Assembly: GCF_004359215.1 (NCBI RefSeq)
Contig: NC_090616.1
Location: 1,532,113-1,586,462 of the forward strand
Direction: 5' to 3'
Length of the DNA: 54,350 nt
Origin: Bremia lactucae
Taxonomy: Eukaryota; Oomycota; Peronosporomycetes; Peronosporales; Peronosporaceae
Shown one piece after another: positions 19,062 through 28,129 of this stretch; positions within the stretch are counted from its first letter, which is position 1; every line of letters begins with the position of its first letter. The translations under genes and the position numbers were made by a program. Below the pieces are notes generated by a model. The model worked only from the letters and a program-made list of their open reading frames with translations, searched no databases and was not told the origin of the DNA.

Positions 19062-20147
19062 TTAGACCACAGCTTTTATCAGTTCTGCTTCATCCGTCTC
19101 GAAATTTTCAAATTGCAAAGATCGACGTAACGGTTGGATCCAAGTCGCTGTTAGCAGCGTCACGGCTGCCACCATGACCGTGAATATCGTCGCATAGGAA
19201 CCTTTGATCCAAAACGCGGTTTTATAAAACGTGTAGCCATTCCACATGTTTTCAATACATTCCATTCGCATGGTAAGAGGTGTCATAAAACTCGCTCCAT
19301 ACTCGGCTTGTGCTAAAAAGCTGGCATTTCGCGGCATCGTAACCGAAACATTTAAAAAGACAGCGGACTCTTTCCGTACGGGCAGCACTTGATCGTACAA
19401 TAATCTCTTTCCTCGAATGGTACGATCTTTATGAATTAACCACTTGGTTCGAGTCTTTTGATCCTGTTCCTCCCAATACAACCAGATATCCGCATGAGAA
19501 CCTCTTGATACTTCATCCAAGTAAATTTGCACGAGCTCTCGCTCTGTGTGGTACACGACGTAAACTGGTCTCTGAAGCTTTACAAGCGCATCTTGTTTCG
19601 CGACCAATGAAAAGTTGCTAACACTGCCAAATTGCTGCAAAAATGCCGACTTGAGGACGCCAATGTCCGAGTCCGTATCGCCAACGGGAATACGGCGTTG
19701 GCCGCGCATGATAAAGAGCAAATTGCCAAATGCTACCCAATACTGCAAATTCGCTCGCGCACATAGTTCATAGACAAATCGAGCCAAGTCTTCAATTTCA
19801 CTGTGAAAAACGACACTATTTGGGCATCCGCGAAAGTAGTAAATTTCGAGTGCGACTCCGAGTACTCCGAGGATCGCACCAAGTAAAAGCAGCCCCCACA
19901 GCAAATACAAGCGCTTAGTGCTACGACGGGCTAAACTGCCGCAGTGCAGGCGCAAACGTGGGTGAATAAGCGCTACAACAGCAGCCACGGGCACACTCAA
20001 AGCCAACAAAAACCAATTTCCATTAGCAATGAAGAACGGTAGCAGCACCGTCATAGTTTTCGACAATTTCAATATTGCAAATTTGTCAAATTTACGGAAT
20101 CGAACGAAATTTTCAACATGAAATTCTTTAAAAAAGGAGCTGCACAT
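19062..20147 (-). CDS. LicD/fukutin-like membrane protein
   Basis: An intact 361-residue protein. Hydrophobic segments at about residues 33-60 and 80-105 precede a lumenal or cytosolic domain, and one more (YATIFTVMVAAVTLLTATWI) lies near 320-340. The domain has YWVAFGNLLFIMRGQRRIP followed by GDTDSDIGVL (about residue 157). These match the LicD/FKTN pattern: a G-x-L-L-x-x-x-R loop, then the D-x-D metal-binding motif of nucleotidyltransferase-fold phospho-sugar or phosphocholine transferases. It probably modifies glycans in the secretory pathway; the substrate is unknown. Start: the ATG at 20147; an internal Met (MTVLLPFF) is an alternative. It ends 84 bp from the deformylase stop (convergent) and lies 104 bp downstream of the RING-Tubby gene on the same strand. 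Confidence 0.75.
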   Translation of the reverse strand: MCSSFFKEFHVENFVRFRKFDKFAILKLSKTMTVLLPFFIANGNWFLLALSVPVAAVVALIHPRLRLHCGSLARRSTKRLYLLWGLLLLGAILGVLGVALEIYYFRGCPNSVVFHSEIEDLARFVYELCARANLQYWVAFGNLLFIMRGQRRIPVGDTDSDIGVLKSAFLQQFGSVSNFSLVAKQDALVKLQRPVYVVYHTERELVQIYLDEVSRGSHADIWLYWEEQDQKTRTKWLIHKDRTIRGKRLLYDQVLPVRKESAVFLNVSVTMPRNASFLAQAEYGASFMTPLTMRMECIENMWNGYTFYKTAFWIKGSYATIFTVMVAAVTLLTATWIQPLRRSLQFENFETDEAELIKAVV

Positions 20148-20251
20148 GTATAGTGCTTTTCACCGAAAGCAAGAAAAAAAGGTTTTCGTAAAAAAATGCT
20201 TTATTATATAACGAATAGTGCCGAGAAGAAAAACTCCCGAATCGAACGTCT

Positions 20252-21745
20252 TTAAACGCACGCCAACTTTGTATCGCAGCTGCTAAGGCAAATCGAAAAC
20301 GCTTGAAATGGCGACAGTGGCCATTGAAAATCCATCGTAAACATATCATCGGCCACACGTCCAAATTGCAAGATATTACCCATGGATGGATCCTCACTAC
20401 TAATCAGCTGAAAATTCTTCACAGAAGCCATGGAGACACGCCCACCAAAATCCAAGCAATAGGCGCCCAAATCTTCCCGAAACACCGGCTCACGGTTGGA
20501 AAATCGCATCAAATCTTTCAATTCACCCGTTGCGAGTCGTGTAACAAGTCGATCTTGACGACTCATGGGTCGCACAATCTTTGACAAACCACCGTCTTCA
20601 TCCACGTCCGGAATAACCACACGCATTTTTCGAGGACCAACACTTGTTCGATTCGGCTCGTACGTGACACACCCGAGTTCTTCTCGAATCTGCAGCACAT
20701 TCTGCACCACCACGTCTTGAGAACTCACCGCATCTTGAATTTTGGCCAATTTCTGTGGATCACGTCCATTGTCATAGAGTGTAAAACACGTACCAAGGAA
20801 ATTCGATCCCATGCGACCAATTCGTTTCGTATCCGTACAGTCTTGATCGGTACAAATCGTATAATTCGCCGTCATATTCGAGCGCACTTGTCGTCGAGCG
20901 GCTAATAAAAACTTGTCTTCTTCTTGGGTCCCAAGTTGGCCTTGCAAGTACAATTCGTAGGCATATTGTTTAAACATCCCACGGTACACTTGTTTCACAT
21001 AACACCGAATAATGCCAGCATCCAATGGTACGGGTTGCAATGCCATTTTTGTCATATCGTGGAGCTCTAATTTCTGCATTGGCTGCAACACGAGGGGATC
21101 ACACGCACCACGGCAGAGTGGACAGCTCCCAGACTGTCCGAGCCACGCCATGATACAGCGATAATGCACAAACGCACCGGTGCATTGTCCCGTACACGGC
21201 AGTGGATACGCTTTTCGTCGCGCCGAGAACTCATCCATACAAATTAAACAGCCGTCACACTCGTCCATGACGTCTTCGTCCAGGGCTTTTCCAGTCACGA
21301 GCTTGTCCACACGCACCTCGATCCCAAATGCTTTGGTTGCATTGAGATCAACCGGACGCAAACGATCGCCTTCGTCTGTATCGTCATCCTCGGCGTAACT
21401 CTTTTCTTCATGGAACAAGTCCACACGGACACTTGCAGCGTCCTGCGATGGTTTGTGCGCGCGTCGACGCGGTGAAAACATGGTCAACGCAACGGGTGGT
21501 GCCTCGGCAAACGCAACGGGCGAATGATGCACCGCTCGAGGCGACACGTGACGATAAACGGCACTGTCCGCCGTGGGGAGAGACCGCATGGCGAGGGTAT
21601 GGGCGACGGGTCGAGGAAGGAGCGTCGCACTCGCGGGCGCAGCTTCAGTCAACGAGCGTTCGTAGCTGCGAAGGACATCACGCGCGTCAGTGGACGCACG
21701 TCGAGAAGGGACCACACCGACAATCATAACGTCGTGCGAGGACAT
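20252..21745 (-). CDS. RING finger-Tubby domain fusion protein
   Basis: A single-exon, 497-residue protein. Residues about 1-160 are low in complexity with an acidic patch (EDDDTDEGD). A RING or RING-variant finger lies at about 163-215: CDGCLICMDEF, then LPCTGQC, FVHYRC and SCPLCRG, i.e. Cys/Cys-Cys/Cys-His/Cys-Cys/Cys ligands. From about 237 to the end is a full Tubby C-terminal domain: IGRMGSNFLGTCFTLYDNG, GPRKMRVVIPD, NREPVFRED, FGGRVSMASVKNFQLIS, LQFGRVADDMFTMDF, and the hallmark end FSICLSSCDTKLACV. Tubby domains bind membrane phosphoinositides; RING fingers recruit E2 ubiquitin enzymes. The start is the ATG for MSSHDVMIVG. The frame continues upstream to a TTG, but the second genomic copy has indels just upstream, which argues that region is non-coding. 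The Lys-x-Arg pair before Ser-Asn in animal Tubby reads R-M-G here. Confidence 0.93.
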   Translation of the reverse strand: MSSHDVMIVGVVPSRRASTDARDVLRSYERSLTEAAPASATLLPRPVAHTLAMRSLPTADSAVYRHVSPRAVHHSPVAFAEAPPVALTMFSPRRRAHKPSQDAASVRVDLFHEEKSYAEDDDTDEGDRLRPVDLNATKAFGIEVRVDKLVTGKALDEDVMDECDGCLICMDEFSARRKAYPLPCTGQCTGAFVHYRCIMAWLGQSGSCPLCRGACDPLVLQPMQKLELHDMTKMALQPVPLDAGIIRCYVKQVYRGMFKQYAYELYLQGQLGTQEEDKFLLAARRQVRSNMTANYTICTDQDCTDTKRIGRMGSNFLGTCFTLYDNGRDPQKLAKIQDAVSSQDVVVQNVLQIREELGCVTYEPNRTSVGPRKMRVVIPDVDEDGGLSKIVRPMSRQDRLVTRLATGELKDLMRFSNREPVFREDLGAYCLDFGGRVSMASVKNFQLISSEDPSMGNILQFGRVADDMFTMDFQWPLSPFQAFSICLSSCDTKLACV

Positions 21746-22096
21746 GAAGGAGGTGTTAAACTCGAGATTATTGCGCGTGCTTTCGGATTTGCCACCGAGT
21801 CGTGGGGATTTCGACAAGTTTTCCTCGCAGTCTTTTCGCGTTTGGAAAAAAAAGGCAGTTTTCAAAACAAAGCCACATTGGCTAAAAACATGATATACAC
21901 GCAGGAGTTTTCCTTGTCTTTACCGAAGAAAAGTTTTGAGACAATGGACAAGTCGATACATACACATCATTGACATTCTAAATTTCAAAGGCTCATTAAC
22001 AATAGTGGTTAAGAAATGGTGTCAAGTGGTACCTATTTACTCGCTTGTGAAACAATAACGATAACATCATTCAAATTTCTTTTCTTTTGCTGCATT
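21660..22096. repeat. Left arm, copy 1, of duplicated locus
   Basis: This segment (first 86 bases of the RING-Tubby coding region plus its 5' flank) is nearly identical to 23211-23648, with a few substitutions and one-base indels (e.g. TTTCAAAAC against TTTCAAAAAC). It ends in GCATT, the target duplication of the LTR that follows. Apart from RING-Tubby leader sequence, 21746-22096 holds no gene. Confidence 0.9.
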
Positions 22097-22628
22097 TGTT
22101 GGCGGGCACGTCGTAATGCGGCCACGCTCTACTTACACACACACCCTAGAACAGCAAGGAAACGGTTAAACCAGCTTCTTTTACGTGTAGTAAGGTAGTT
22201 GCGGTGGACGCATTAGCGACCTCACACAACGCACTAAGTACTTTAGTTAAGTGTCGTCACGGGAGCGGTAATCCGGCTCCTCGTGCGCACTTACCAAGTA
22301 GAAAGTAGTTTTCAGACTGATTTTGTATTTAATCACATTAAAAATAAATACCTATTTTTACCAATCAAAATGTCAGCTCTATAGATAACACTAATATGTA
22401 TTGGGAGCGTATCTTTCTAGATACCTCGCGTAACGGATGACGCTAGGCGTCATTCCTCCTAATGTGAATGCACCTATGTGCATAACATACACAAGGGTTG
22501 GTCACAAATGTGAACCACACCCGACTGCTAAGTCTAATTACTTTATGAAAGTAATTAACCATCCCCTTAAGTACACCAAGTGTACTTAACGGGGACGTGT
22601 AACATTAGAGCAACTTTAGCCTGTTACA
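22097..22628 (+). mobile_element. Solo LTR of a Gypsy element with target-site duplication
   Basis: A 532-bp unit starting TGTTGGCGGGCACG and ending TTTAGCCTGTTACA (TG...CA ends). It is flanked directly by GCATT on both sides (22092-22096 and 22629-22633). It matches the LTRs at 23649-24180 and 26952-27472. No internal retrotransposon sequence is present, so this is a solo LTR left by LTR-LTR recombination. Orientation is given by the matching full element. Confidence 0.9.
22409..22595 (+). other. Array of six short hairpins inside the LTR
   Basis: Six consecutive inverted repeats lie in 187 bp. GTATCT/AGATAC (22409-22424), ATGACGC/GCGTCAT (22437-22453), ATGCAC/GTGCAT (22468-22483), a TGGTCAC/GTGAACCA pair with one bulge (22499-22516), TAATTACTTT/AAAGTAATTA (22535-22557), and CCCC-TTAAGTACAC/GTGTACTTAA-GGGG (22563-22595). 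The array recurs in the other two LTR copies. Confidence 0.8.
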
Positions 22629-23207
22629 GCATTTAACTATCTATGGGTGTCACTAACACTACTAGAAGTTACCAGGCGTAGTCTGCAACTCCTTGCATTG
22701 TGTCCAGATACATGACAAATGCTGCATCTTGTAGGCCGACGGATTTGTGATGCATTGGTAGGTTGGATAGGGGTAAGGATTGTGATTTGGATTGAGATCG
22801 GATTGATTTTGAAACTGGTCATACTCAAATGCAGAAGGACCCCGCTGGGTGAATGTGTTACGCGCACTAACTGACCTTCCTCGTGTCCTGATGGGTTGGG
22901 GTCCTGGATTGTTGTAACGATTTTTTTGCACTGATGAGAGAATCGTTCTTTGGCGGTGAGGTAATTCTAATGCGAAGGCATCAAATACTTGGCGTCGATG
23001 TTTACCAATACTAGGTGTTGCTGCTGCTGTTGTTGTTGTTGCCATTGTTGGTGTTGTTGTTTGATTAAGCCACCCCTGCGATTCCAAATCGTCCTTGGTG
23101 AAGGCTGTGTTGTATTGAATGAGACGCTGAAATTTATGTTGGCAGGGGGTCCTTAACGTTCGTCTGGGCACGCCAGTGTTAGATGTTGCCCTCTTACTGT
23201 TGTTGCT
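22629..23207 (-). pseudogene. MULE-type transposase C-terminal fragment, copy 1
   Basis: Minus-strand frames give TSNTGVPRRT at the gap edge, then QHKFQRLIQYNTAF, an FDAFALELPHRQRTIL segment and, in a shifted frame, the zinc knuckle CSICHVSGHNARSC near the end. The fragment overlaps at TSNTGVPR with the plus-strand piece at 31824-32258, which carries the preceding transposase part, so both belong to the same family. MULE-type transposases often end in such a knuckle. It is broken by a frameshift and by the N gap. Confidence 0.6.
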
Positions 23208-23210
23208 NNN
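23208..23210. other. Assembly gap (three N)
   Basis: Three undetermined bases separate the end of transposase copy 1 from a second copy of the RING-Tubby 5' region. The gap is exactly where the sequence jumps back to a homologous position, so it is likely an artificial join. Confidence 0.95.
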
Positions 23211-23648
23211 TCGTAGCTGCGAAGGACATCACGCGCGTCAGTGGACGCACGTCGAGAAGGGACCACACCGACAATCATAACGTCGTGCGAGGACATGAAG
23301 GAGGTGTTAAACTCGAGATTATTGCGCGTGCTTTCGGATTGGCCACCGAGTCGTGGGGATTTCGACAAGTTTTCCTCGCAGTCTTTTCGCGTTTGGAAAA
23401 AAAAGGCAGTTTTCAAAAACAAAGCCACATTGGCTAAAAACATGATATACACGCAGGAGTTTTCCTTGTCTTTACCGAAGAAAAGTTTTTGAGACAATGG
23501 AGAAGTCGATACATACACATCATTGACATTTAAATGACAAAGGCTCATTAACAATAGTGGTTAAGAAATGGTGTCAAGTGGTACCTTTTTACTCGCTTAT
23601 GAAACAATAACAATAACATCATTCAAATTTCTTTTCTTTTGCTGCATT
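23211..23648 (-). pseudogene. Second, partial copy of the RING-Tubby 5' end and leader
   Basis: Nearly identical to 21660-22096. The coding part (start ATG at 23296 reading MSSHDVMIVG, to 23211) is cut by the gap after about 29 codons, so the rest of the gene is missing. One-base indels upstream of the ATG change the upstream frame relative to copy 1. It ends with the GCATT target duplication at 23644-23648. Probably the allele of copy 1, not a paralogue. Confidence 0.88.
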
Positions 23649-24180
23649 TGTTGGCGGGCACGACGTAATGCGGCCACGCTCTACTTAGACACACACCCTA
23701 GAACAGCAAGGAAACTGTTAAACCAGCTTCTTTTACGTGTAGTAAGGTAGTTGCGGTGGACGCATTAGCGACCTCACATAACGCACTAAGTACTTTAGTT
23801 AAGTGTCGTCACGGGAGCGGTAATCCGGCTCCCGTGCGCACTTACCAAGTAGAAAGTAGTTTTCAGACTGATTTTATATTTAATCACATTAAATATAAAT
23901 ACCTATTTTTACAAATCAAAATGTCAACTCTATAGATAACACTAATATGTATTGGGGGCGTATCTTTCTAGATACCTCGCGTAACGGATGACGCTAGGCG
24001 TCATCCCTCCTAATGTGAATGCACCTATGTGCATTACATACACAAGGGTTGGTCACAAATGTGAACCACACCCGACTGCTAAGTCTAATTACTTTATGTG
24101 AGTAATTGACCATCCCCTCACGTACATTAAGTGTACTTAACGGGGATTGTGTAACATTAGGGCAACTTTAGCCCGTTACA
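23649..24180 (+). repeat. 5' LTR
   Basis: 532 bp, TGTTGGCGGGCACG to GCCCGTTACA, colinear with the solo LTR at 22097-22628. Carries the same hairpin array, with changes in the fifth and sixth hairpins. Confidence 0.92.
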
Positions 24181-24720
24181 CCATCCTCCGTTGAAAAGCG
24201 AATTTTCATATTAAATTCGTCAAAGAGGAGCGAGGAATTGCGAGCAGCTTCACGCGCCGTTTGTTCTCTCAATCACTCTAGCAACCTGTGTTTCCATCGT
24301 CCATTACCGTAGGTCCCATTCCGGAGCACATTAAGATGCCCGCGTTTATGAACGGACTACGGCATGGCCCATCGCGACAGGCCCTTTTCAGAAAGGTGCC
24401 GTCGACGATGAAAGAGGCAATCTAAATCGCTTTAGTTGAGAAGCAATCCTTCAGCAGTGCCTCGGCAACAGCTTGGCATAAGCCGTCGGCCGAAAGGTCA
24501 GATGCCACTCCCATGGATTTGGTCAATGCAGACGTTATTTATTTAAAATGCAACAAGCGCGGCCTTATGATGGCTCGCTACTATGCCAGGGTCCCTGCTG
24601 GGGCGAAACCGCCCAGCGAGAGGACTCCCTTCCCAAAAGGCGATGGTAAGAACCAGCGTACGAGACGCTTGAGTTCTGCATCAACCACTGAGGGGTCGGT
24701 AAATGCAGGAGCGCAGTAGG
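24181..24720 (+). pseudogene. Gypsy gag relic
   Basis: Starting directly after the 5' LTR, the plus strand shows a decayed gag. FMNGLRHGPSRQALFRKVPSTMKEAI at about 24348 ends in a stop; then PMDLVNADVIYLKCNKRGLM (24513 on) is the usual P-M-D-L linker and a zinc knuckle that has lost later Cys/His residues. The N-terminal capsid part is mostly unreadable. No clear primer-binding site is seen at 24181. Confidence 0.65.
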
Positions 24721-24772
24721 GGCGGGATGCCCTACTGACGCGGACTCTGAAGCTACCCCTAAGTTCAGAGTT

Positions 24773-25190
24773 GTGGAACAAATGGGTAGCATAGTCCCTG
24801 AGGTCTCGAAATTTCGGACCTCAACCCTGCTGGTCTTTAGCGCTCAAGTTAGAGGATATGACCAGTTGATGACCCTCCTAGTGGATTCGGGTGCATCACA
24901 AATTTTTGTGAAACTCGCGGCTCTAAGAAAGAGACCGGCGATATTTGAGTCGCTATGCCAGAATGGCAAGCGAGAAGAGGCGACCGTTCGTTTTGCGAAC
25001 GGCGCGCTCGTTAAGTCTGAGGGAGTTCAGGTAGAACTCGCTTTCAGCTTTAGTGACTTCTCTTGTTAAAAGAAGCTCACAGTGCTAAGTATGGAGAGTC
25101 CGTATGACCTCATCCTAGGCATGCCATGGTTGGCAAAACAACAACCATAGACTGGCGTACTCGAACAGCTGTAAATTCTACGCCGGACAC
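24773..25190 (+). pseudogene. Gypsy aspartic protease relic
   Basis: The plus-strand frame contains LMTLLVDSGASQIFV with the catalytic Asp-Ser-Gly. After a stop near 25068 comes SPYDLILGMPWLAK, the conserved protease end, then a stop and IDWRTRT. The catalytic triplet is intact but the frame is interrupted at least twice. Confidence 0.8.
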
Positions 25191-26170
25191 TGGTAAGAAT
25201 GTACTCCTGCGAAAGACGTGTGCAACTGATGTCGTGTCAAAGACAGCTGAGAGTGCTTTCAAGATATGTCAAACGTCATCAATTCCTACCCAGCTCGTGA
25301 AGACTGGGGTAGTAAACGGACGATGACAAGTAGCCATACGTCCGAAAGTCCTGCACAGAGCCAAAAGCATGTGGCAGTAGACGGCGAGTTGACAGGAAGT
25401 CAAGCGTCGCATAAACCGGAACAGTGCCTAGAATCTGGTGCGGCTGGAAGGGTTCCTCAGTTGAAATGCTCCGGCAAGTCTTTAAATCTGCCGAGGAGAT
25501 AGTAAATCTCCCGGAGATGTCGTGGGATCTGTTCCTTGCCGAATTAAAGGAAGGAAAGAACCACGAAATAGTCACACCATTTCCAGAAGAGATCTTAATG
25601 GACTGTTGCTCGTCGTCCACAATGGACGAGAGCGTCCTAGAAACGAACAAAAATAAACGGTTCGCTGCTCAAGGCTGGGATGCCTTGAGAGAGTCCGTTC
25701 TTTGAGGTTCTTTGGAAACATCGCGATGTGTTCCCAAGGAGAAGTGCCAAGCCGCCTACCAGCAGATAGGGGCATCGCGCACGAGATAGACCTCGAATCT
25801 GCCACCAACTATTGTGTGACCACGCGATGGCCGTTGCCGAAAGAACAAGTCAATTATATCGAAGAGTTCTTCGACAAGCGAGCCAAGGCGGGACATGTGT
25901 GTGAGAGCAAATCGCCTCACTGCAGTCCGACCTTTTGTGTGCGTAAAGCCACAGGTGGATGGCGCGTGGTTCATGCTTACAATAAGCTGAACACGGCGTC
26001 CATGCCGACTCAAACGTCAATCCCGCGGAAAGATGTTTTGTTGAACTCCATGGGAAAGTCAACTATCTTTTCCGCGTTGGATGTAAAGGATGGCTAGTAT
26101 CAGGTACTCATGAAAGAGTTCGATGTAGCCAAAATAGCTGTAAGCACCCCAAGCGGTATGCTTTGGGAGT
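25191..26170 (+). pseudogene. Gypsy protease-RT linker and N-terminal half of RT
   Basis: After a linker (frames at 25424-25705) the plus strand encodes IAHEIDLESATNYCVTTRWP, IEEFFDKRAKAGHV, SPTFCVRKATGGWRVVHAYN and SIPRKDVLLNSMGKSTIFSALDV with the first catalytic Asp at about 26080. A stop follows, then VSTPSGMLWE near 26160. The palm with the DD pair, the thumb, RNase H and integrase are lost where an inverted gag fragment begins. Confidence 0.8.
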
Positions 26171-26183
26171 AGTGCGAGGTTAA

Positions 26184-26890
26184 GTGGGGGTCTTTGTAGA
26201 CGACCCACCAACATTGCATCTTTTAGGTGGCATCTTTGGCGCACGACAGCGAGCGCATCTCTTGCACATACTCTTGCAGAGATCGCTTCGCCTGTCGCGC
26301 TCCAAAGAAGCGCGCCTGAAGCAGCACTTCGTTGTTCGGCGGCTGGTACGTGGCGCGAATTTTTTCCTTGAAGATCGCCCATTTAGGGAACGCCTTTCTG
26401 TCCGCCATAAGCGCCGTGTAAGCCCACTCTGAGGCCTTACCGCGCAGATGCGACATGGCGTACGACACCATCCGGCTGTCGTCCTCGATGAGCTGCGCGA
26501 CACCGCATTGCTCCACGGTTAAAAGCCAGTGAACAATCGCGCGCGCTGGAGTTCCATCGAGCTTGGGCGAATCAATCCGAATGGGCCTCGGCTGATGCGG
26601 CCGGGCAGAGAGCATCCCAACAGTCCTGTTAAGAGCCTCGCTCCGAGTCTTTTCATGTCTCAGCTCATTCTTAGTATAAGTGACGGACTTCGCTGCAGCA
26701 TGGCTTTGTGCATCGGACGCGACTTTCCGCTGTCCGAGCGCGAAAGCCTCAAACTGCTCCAACTGAGGAACATGTTGCTCAGGAGGAATACCCAGGAGCT
26801 TGACCAGGGCTTATTCACCAAGTCCCTGCGCCATATGCCCTGCCACCTCCCGATGATGTTCGGAGAAGTGAGCCCAATCAATGTTCAGGC
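26184..26890 (-). pseudogene. Gag of a different Gypsy element, inverted inside the LTR element
   Basis: ORF 26223-26762 on the minus strand reads LGQRKVASDAQSHAAAK, PIRIDSPKLDGTPARAIVHW, MVSYAMSHLRGKASEWAYTA, WAIFKEKIRATYQPPNNE and RSLQEYVQEMRSL, a well-preserved retrotransposon gag capsid domain. The frame continues upstream to about 26830 (LGIPPEQHVPQLEQF). It lies opposite to the host element and abuts its truncated RT, so it records a nested insertion or rearrangement followed by deletion. Confidence 0.75.
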
Positions 26891-26951
26891 TCATCCTCAC
26901 ATACACACGCAAAGATTCGGGGTCGTGGGAAGGCTTTCAAGTGCTACCAAA

Positions 26952-27472
26952 TGTAGGTGGGCACGTCGTAATGTGGCCACGCTCTACTTAGACACACACC
27001 CTAGCACAGCAAGGAAACAGTTAACGTAGCTTCTCTTACGTGCAGTAAGGTACGCATTAGCGGCCTCACATAACGCACTAAGTACTTTAGTTAAGTGTCG
27101 TCTCGGGAGCGGTAATCCGGCTCTTCGTGCGCACTTACCAAGTAGAAAGTAGTTTTCAGACTGATTTTGTATTTAATCACATTAAATACAAATACCTATT
27201 TTTACCAATCAAAATGTCATCTCTCTATATAACACTAATATATTGCGAGGGTATCTTTCTAGATACCTCGCGTAACGGATGACGCTAGGCGTCATCCCTC
27301 CTAATGTGAATGCACCTATGTGCATAACATACACAAGGGTTGGTCAGAAATGTGAACAACACCCGAGTGCTAAGTCTAATTACTTTATGTAGGTAATTGA
27401 CCATCCCCTTAAGTACACCAAGTGTACTTAACGGGGACTGTGTATACATTAGGGCAACTTTAGCCTGTTACA
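26952..27472 (+). repeat. 3' LTR
   Basis: 521 bp starting TGTAGGTGGGCACG and ending TTTAGCCTGTTACA, followed by the target duplication GCATT. Just upstream a purine-rich GGGGTCGTGGGAAGG is a candidate polypurine tract (about 26920-26934). A deletion near 27048 distinguishes it from the 5' LTR. Confidence 0.9.
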
Positions 27473-27990
27473 GCATTTAACTATCTATGGGTGTCACTAA
27501 CACTACTAGAAGTTACCAGGCGTAGTCTGCAACTCCTTGCATTGTGTCCAGATATATGGTAAATGCTGCATCTTGTAGGCCGACGGATTTGTGATGCATT
27601 GGTAGGTTGGATAGGGGTAAGGATAGGATTTGGATAGAGATCGGGATTAATTTTGAAACTGGTCATTCTCAAATGCAGAAGGGCCCCGCTGGGTGGATGT
27701 GTTACGCGCACCAATTAACCTTCCTCTTGTCCTGATGGATTGGGGTCCTGGATTGTTGTAATGATTTTTTGCACTGAAGAGAGGATCGTTCTTTGGCGGT
27801 GAGGTAATTCTAATGCGAAGGCATCAAATACTTTGCGTCGATGTTCACCAATACTAGGTGTTGCTGCTGCTGTTGTTGTTGTTGTTGCCATTGTTGCTGT
27901 TGTTGTTTGATTAAGCCACCCCAGCGATTCCAAATATACTTTGGTGAAGGCTGTGTTGTATTGAATGAGACGCTGAAATTTATGTTGGCA
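27473..27990 (-). pseudogene. MULE-type transposase C-terminal fragment, copy 2
   Basis: Matches 22629-23144 base for base over most of its length, with small indels and substitutions. The zinc knuckle has lost a Cys (CSIYHISGH). It diverges from copy 1 at 27991. It is the right flank of the full LTR element, exactly as copy 1 is the right flank of the solo LTR. Confidence 0.7.
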
Positions 27991-28129
27991 TCCTTACGGT
28001 TCTAAACCACCTCAAAGAGTCCTTAAATTCAAGCAAGGCTCTCACGAAGAAGTTTCATTTCGCGCCTTAAAGCCTCAAATGCTTCCGTCGATATTGCGTC
28101 CCCCTTCCGCGCTGCTTAATGCACAAGGG

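Larger units (their letters stand above)
23649..27472 (+). mobile_element. Ty3/Gypsy LTR retrotransposon with both LTRs, internally decayed
   Basis: A 5' LTR (23649-24180) and a 3' LTR (26952-27472) flank gag, protease and the first half of RT on the plus strand. These are followed by a foreign gag piece in reverse orientation. GCATT lies just before (23644-23648) and just after (27473-27477), the expected 5-bp target duplication. RNase H and integrase are missing. The LTRs have diverged (substitutions and a deletion of about a dozen bases in the 3' LTR near GTAAGGTACGCATTAG), so the insertion is not recent. Confidence 0.9.

Noticed and set aside
21433..21973. Plus-strand frames over the RING-Tubby 5' end
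   Set aside because: Antisense shadow of the RING-Tubby coding region and leader; Arg/His-rich composition typical of a shadow.
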